Assembly: GCA_905331475.1 (NCBI GenBank)
Contig: CAJNYU010002435.1
Location: forward strand, 49,416 to 113,415
Direction of reading: 5' to 3'
Source: Rotaria socialis
Lineage: Eukaryota; Rotifera; Eurotatoria; Philodinida; Philodinidae
DNA length: 64,000 nt
Shown: positions 61,849 through 64,000 of the stretch, one piece after another
Position numbering within the stretch: position 1 is the stretch's first letter
How the letters are laid out: every line of letters begins with the position of its first letter
Translations under genes and position numbers: made by a program
The notes under the pieces: generated by a model
What the model was told of the DNA's origin: nothing
Seen by the model: only the letters and a program-made list of their open reading frames with translations
Databases searched by the model: none

Positions 61849-64000
61849 ATGTCTACATTTACGTCGCGATCAAATATTGTTACAGGCAATAATGAATGGG
61901 TCTTCGTCGATGATGATAATTTTGATTATCAACAAGAATTAGCTCGTTCGGCATTTGCTGATATGCTTCACGATCATGAACGTAATGTACAATATGAAAA
62001 AGCAATTGTTAAAACTATTCAAAATCTTGCTAAATCAACGAAGAAAATCCATATACTCGATATTGGTACAGGTACAGGTCTTCTTTCTATGATGGCAGCA
62101 AGATCCTTAAATCAAACAAACAATACCGATTGTTCTTTACGTATAACTGCGTGTGAAGTTTTTCGACCCATGGCTAAAATTGCTAAAAAATGTATTGAAA
62201 AAAATGGTCTATCGGATCGTATAAATGTTATTGATAAACGATCAACTGAACTTGATTTAGAAAAAGATTTACAAGGTGATAGAATCAATATCATTGTTGC
62301 TGAAGTTTTCGATACGGAACTAATTGGTGAAGGCGGATTACGAACATTTTCTGAAGCATGTAAACATTTAACGATAGATAATGAAAATCTTCATATAATA
62401 CCTGCACGTGCTACTATTTACATTCAATTAGTTGAATCTTCAAAACTGCAAGAATTTCATACATTAAAAAATCTTTCCAGTGAAAATAAACGAATAAATA
62501 TTCCAAATGATTGTCGACATTTAGCTGGTAATACAATCTTTGATTTAAATATAAATGAAGTCAAAGATTATATTCGTCCATTATCAAAACCAATACCAGT
62601 ATTTAATTTTAATTTTAAAAATCTCAATGAAACGAATAATTTTACGGAAGAAACAATACTTGAAAATATTCAATGTGATTATGATGGACGAATAGATGCG
62701 TTTATTATGTGGTGGAATCTTGACATGGACGAACAAGGTGAAATTCAGCTAGGTACAATACCAACATGGTGTTACGATGACCCAGAAAAAGCTAAAAATG
62801 TTCAATGGAGAGAACATTGGATACATGGTATTTTTTATCCACAAGAACCAAAAATTATTAAAGCAAAGGATCAGGTATTATTATCAATGAGGATCATTAA
62901 AATAAAGTGTGAACACAAACACTAGACTTGAGTTTTTCAAATCTCAATGTCATCATACATAGAAACTGAATGTTTCGTAAATGCTTTTTTCCCTCCTGTC
63001 AGACTGCGTAGGGCTTTTTTCATTTGATTGTTTATTTTCTAAGATGATTAATCTGAATTACTATAGACGAAAAAGTCTTCTGATAACCTATGATTTCATA
63101 ATTGCCAAAAGATTGGATAGAAAATATCGTGGCGAATATTTTAATAATTTTTGTTTCGTTTTTATTAGGTATCTTTATATTGTTTTCATGATGAATATAG
63201 TCTTTATTTTGACGTTGGCACATCTCCGTTTTCTCCTCGTTCGTTTACACCAGCTGTTCTTAGTCGTTTAGCAATGGCCGCATTCAATTGTGACGAACGC
63301 CGTCATAGATATATGCAAGCATTAGAAAAATCATTTTCTAATTCATCGATAAAACATTGTTTATATATTGGCGATGGTCTTCTACTTCCATTACTTATTC
63401 TTGAGATGTATCCAAACATTGAGTTAACTATTTTACAATCCTCAAATGTTCATTTAGCTAATTATCTTGAAGCAATACTATCAAATTCATCTACTAAATT
63501 AAATTATCAAATTATTTCATCATTAGATAAAGATACGATAGATCTTCAAACGATCGATATGATTCTGTCGGAACCATTCTTTACGAAATCGATTTTACCA
63601 TGGGATAATCTTCATTTTTATTATCTTATTCAAAAATATCGTTCAAAATTTCGTTCAGATATAAAATTATTTCCAGAAACAGCACGTATACGTTGTTTAG
63701 CATTAGAATTCGATAATTTACATAAAATTCGTTCACCAGTTCGGCAATGTTCTCAGTTTGATTTAACACCATTTGATGAGCAAATTTTGAAAGCGTCAGT
63801 AGATGTTGATGAAACAATTGAACCTCAATCACTATTTGAATATTCATCAAAGAAACCGACACTTTCATCAATTCGTGATCTTATTCAAATTAATTTCAAG
63901 AGAAATTATTATGATAAAAGTGAAAAAGTAGACTTAGAAATTCCAATTACTGCAAATGGCACGTGTAATGGTATTGCTTTTTGGATCGATTATGAATTAA
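61849..64000 (+). CDS. PRMT7: PRMT7, protein arginine N-methyltransferase 7 (3' end off right edge)
   Basis: PRMT7 makes monomethyl-arginine and has two tandem methyltransferase modules. Exon 1 ends at 62874 (KAKDQ|GTATTA) and exon 2 starts at 63169 (VSLYCFHDEYSLYF), a 294-bp intron. Module 1: SRSNIVTGNNEWVFVDDD, ELARSAFADMLHDHERNV, motif I ILDIGTGTGLLSMMA, double-E loop AEVFDTELIGEGG, and WREHW. Module 2: MAAFNCDERRHRYMQALE, weak motif I (LYIGDGLLLP), SEPFFTKSILPWDNLHFYY, and IAFWIDYEL at the edge. Start: Met at 61849 matches the human start (MSTFTSRSN); an in-frame Met at 61783 would add the basic, mitochondrial-like MLLKQLVHFSKKTIRFYYQS. Reading through the intron adds 16 codons and stops, giving a module-1-only form. 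Confidence 0.93.

Overview
The window is eukaryotic nuclear DNA: AT-rich, intron-dense and metazoan. Most introns are 45-75 bp with GT..AG ends, and the genes are tightly packed and encode animal housekeeping or membrane proteins (SARAF, OSTM1, CLPTM1, epsilon-COP, OSGEP, PEX10, PRMT7). Core histone genes carry introns and also end in metazoan replication-type stem-loops. A divergent histone group has no H2A. Short introns, intron-bearing histones, a missing canonical H2A and TGTGGG-like repeat patches together suggest a bdelloid rotifer (Adineta/Rotaria type). That is an inference; no phylogenetic marker here proves it.

Layout. 1-1.7 kb: 5' part of a PH-RhoGAP gene (minus strand) with a hAT-type MITE in an intron. 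1.9-3.3 kb: SARAF. 4.2-6.8 kb: H4 (-), H3 (+), H2B (-), and an H2B promoter that is symmetrical but has no partner gene. 7.4-9.1 kb: OSTM1 (-). 9.4-13.8 kb: CLPTM1 (+). About 14 kb: an unidentified gene remnant. 14.6-15.1 kb: RPS15A (+). 15-19 kb: microsatellite-rich non-coding DNA leading into a DLC1/STARD-type RhoGAP-START gene (19.2-25.3 kb). About 26 kb: a small MGACYGK protein (-). 29.5-32.2 kb: a cytoplasmic intermediate filament gene (-). 38.3-40.5 kb: a probable nuclear protein. 40.8-41.8 kb: gene fragments. 43.5-45.4 kb: a rhodopsin-like GPCR. 47.5-51.7 kb: a 4.2 kb non-autonomous hAT-like element made almost wholly of repeats. About 54 kb: an inverted pair of short repeats. 56-57.4 kb: COPE. 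58.4-59.4 kb: OSGEP. 60.0-60.9 kb: PEX10. 61.8 kb to the right edge: PRMT7 (partial).

The genes do not form one pathway. The histones are a co-expressed S-phase group. SARAF, OSTM1, CLPTM1, COPE and PEX10 act in ER, Golgi, lysosome or peroxisome membranes. Two different Rho GTPase-activating proteins flank the left half. For every complete multi-exon gene assigned to a named family, plus the 518-residue protein and the GPCR, I assembled the exons by hand; all summed to whole codons, which supports the exon limits given. No tRNA, rRNA, CRISPR array, virus-like element or complete transposase was seen. The most unusual features are the histone promoter without a partner gene and the composite repeat-built hAT-like element with a large hairpin inside its left terminal repeat.
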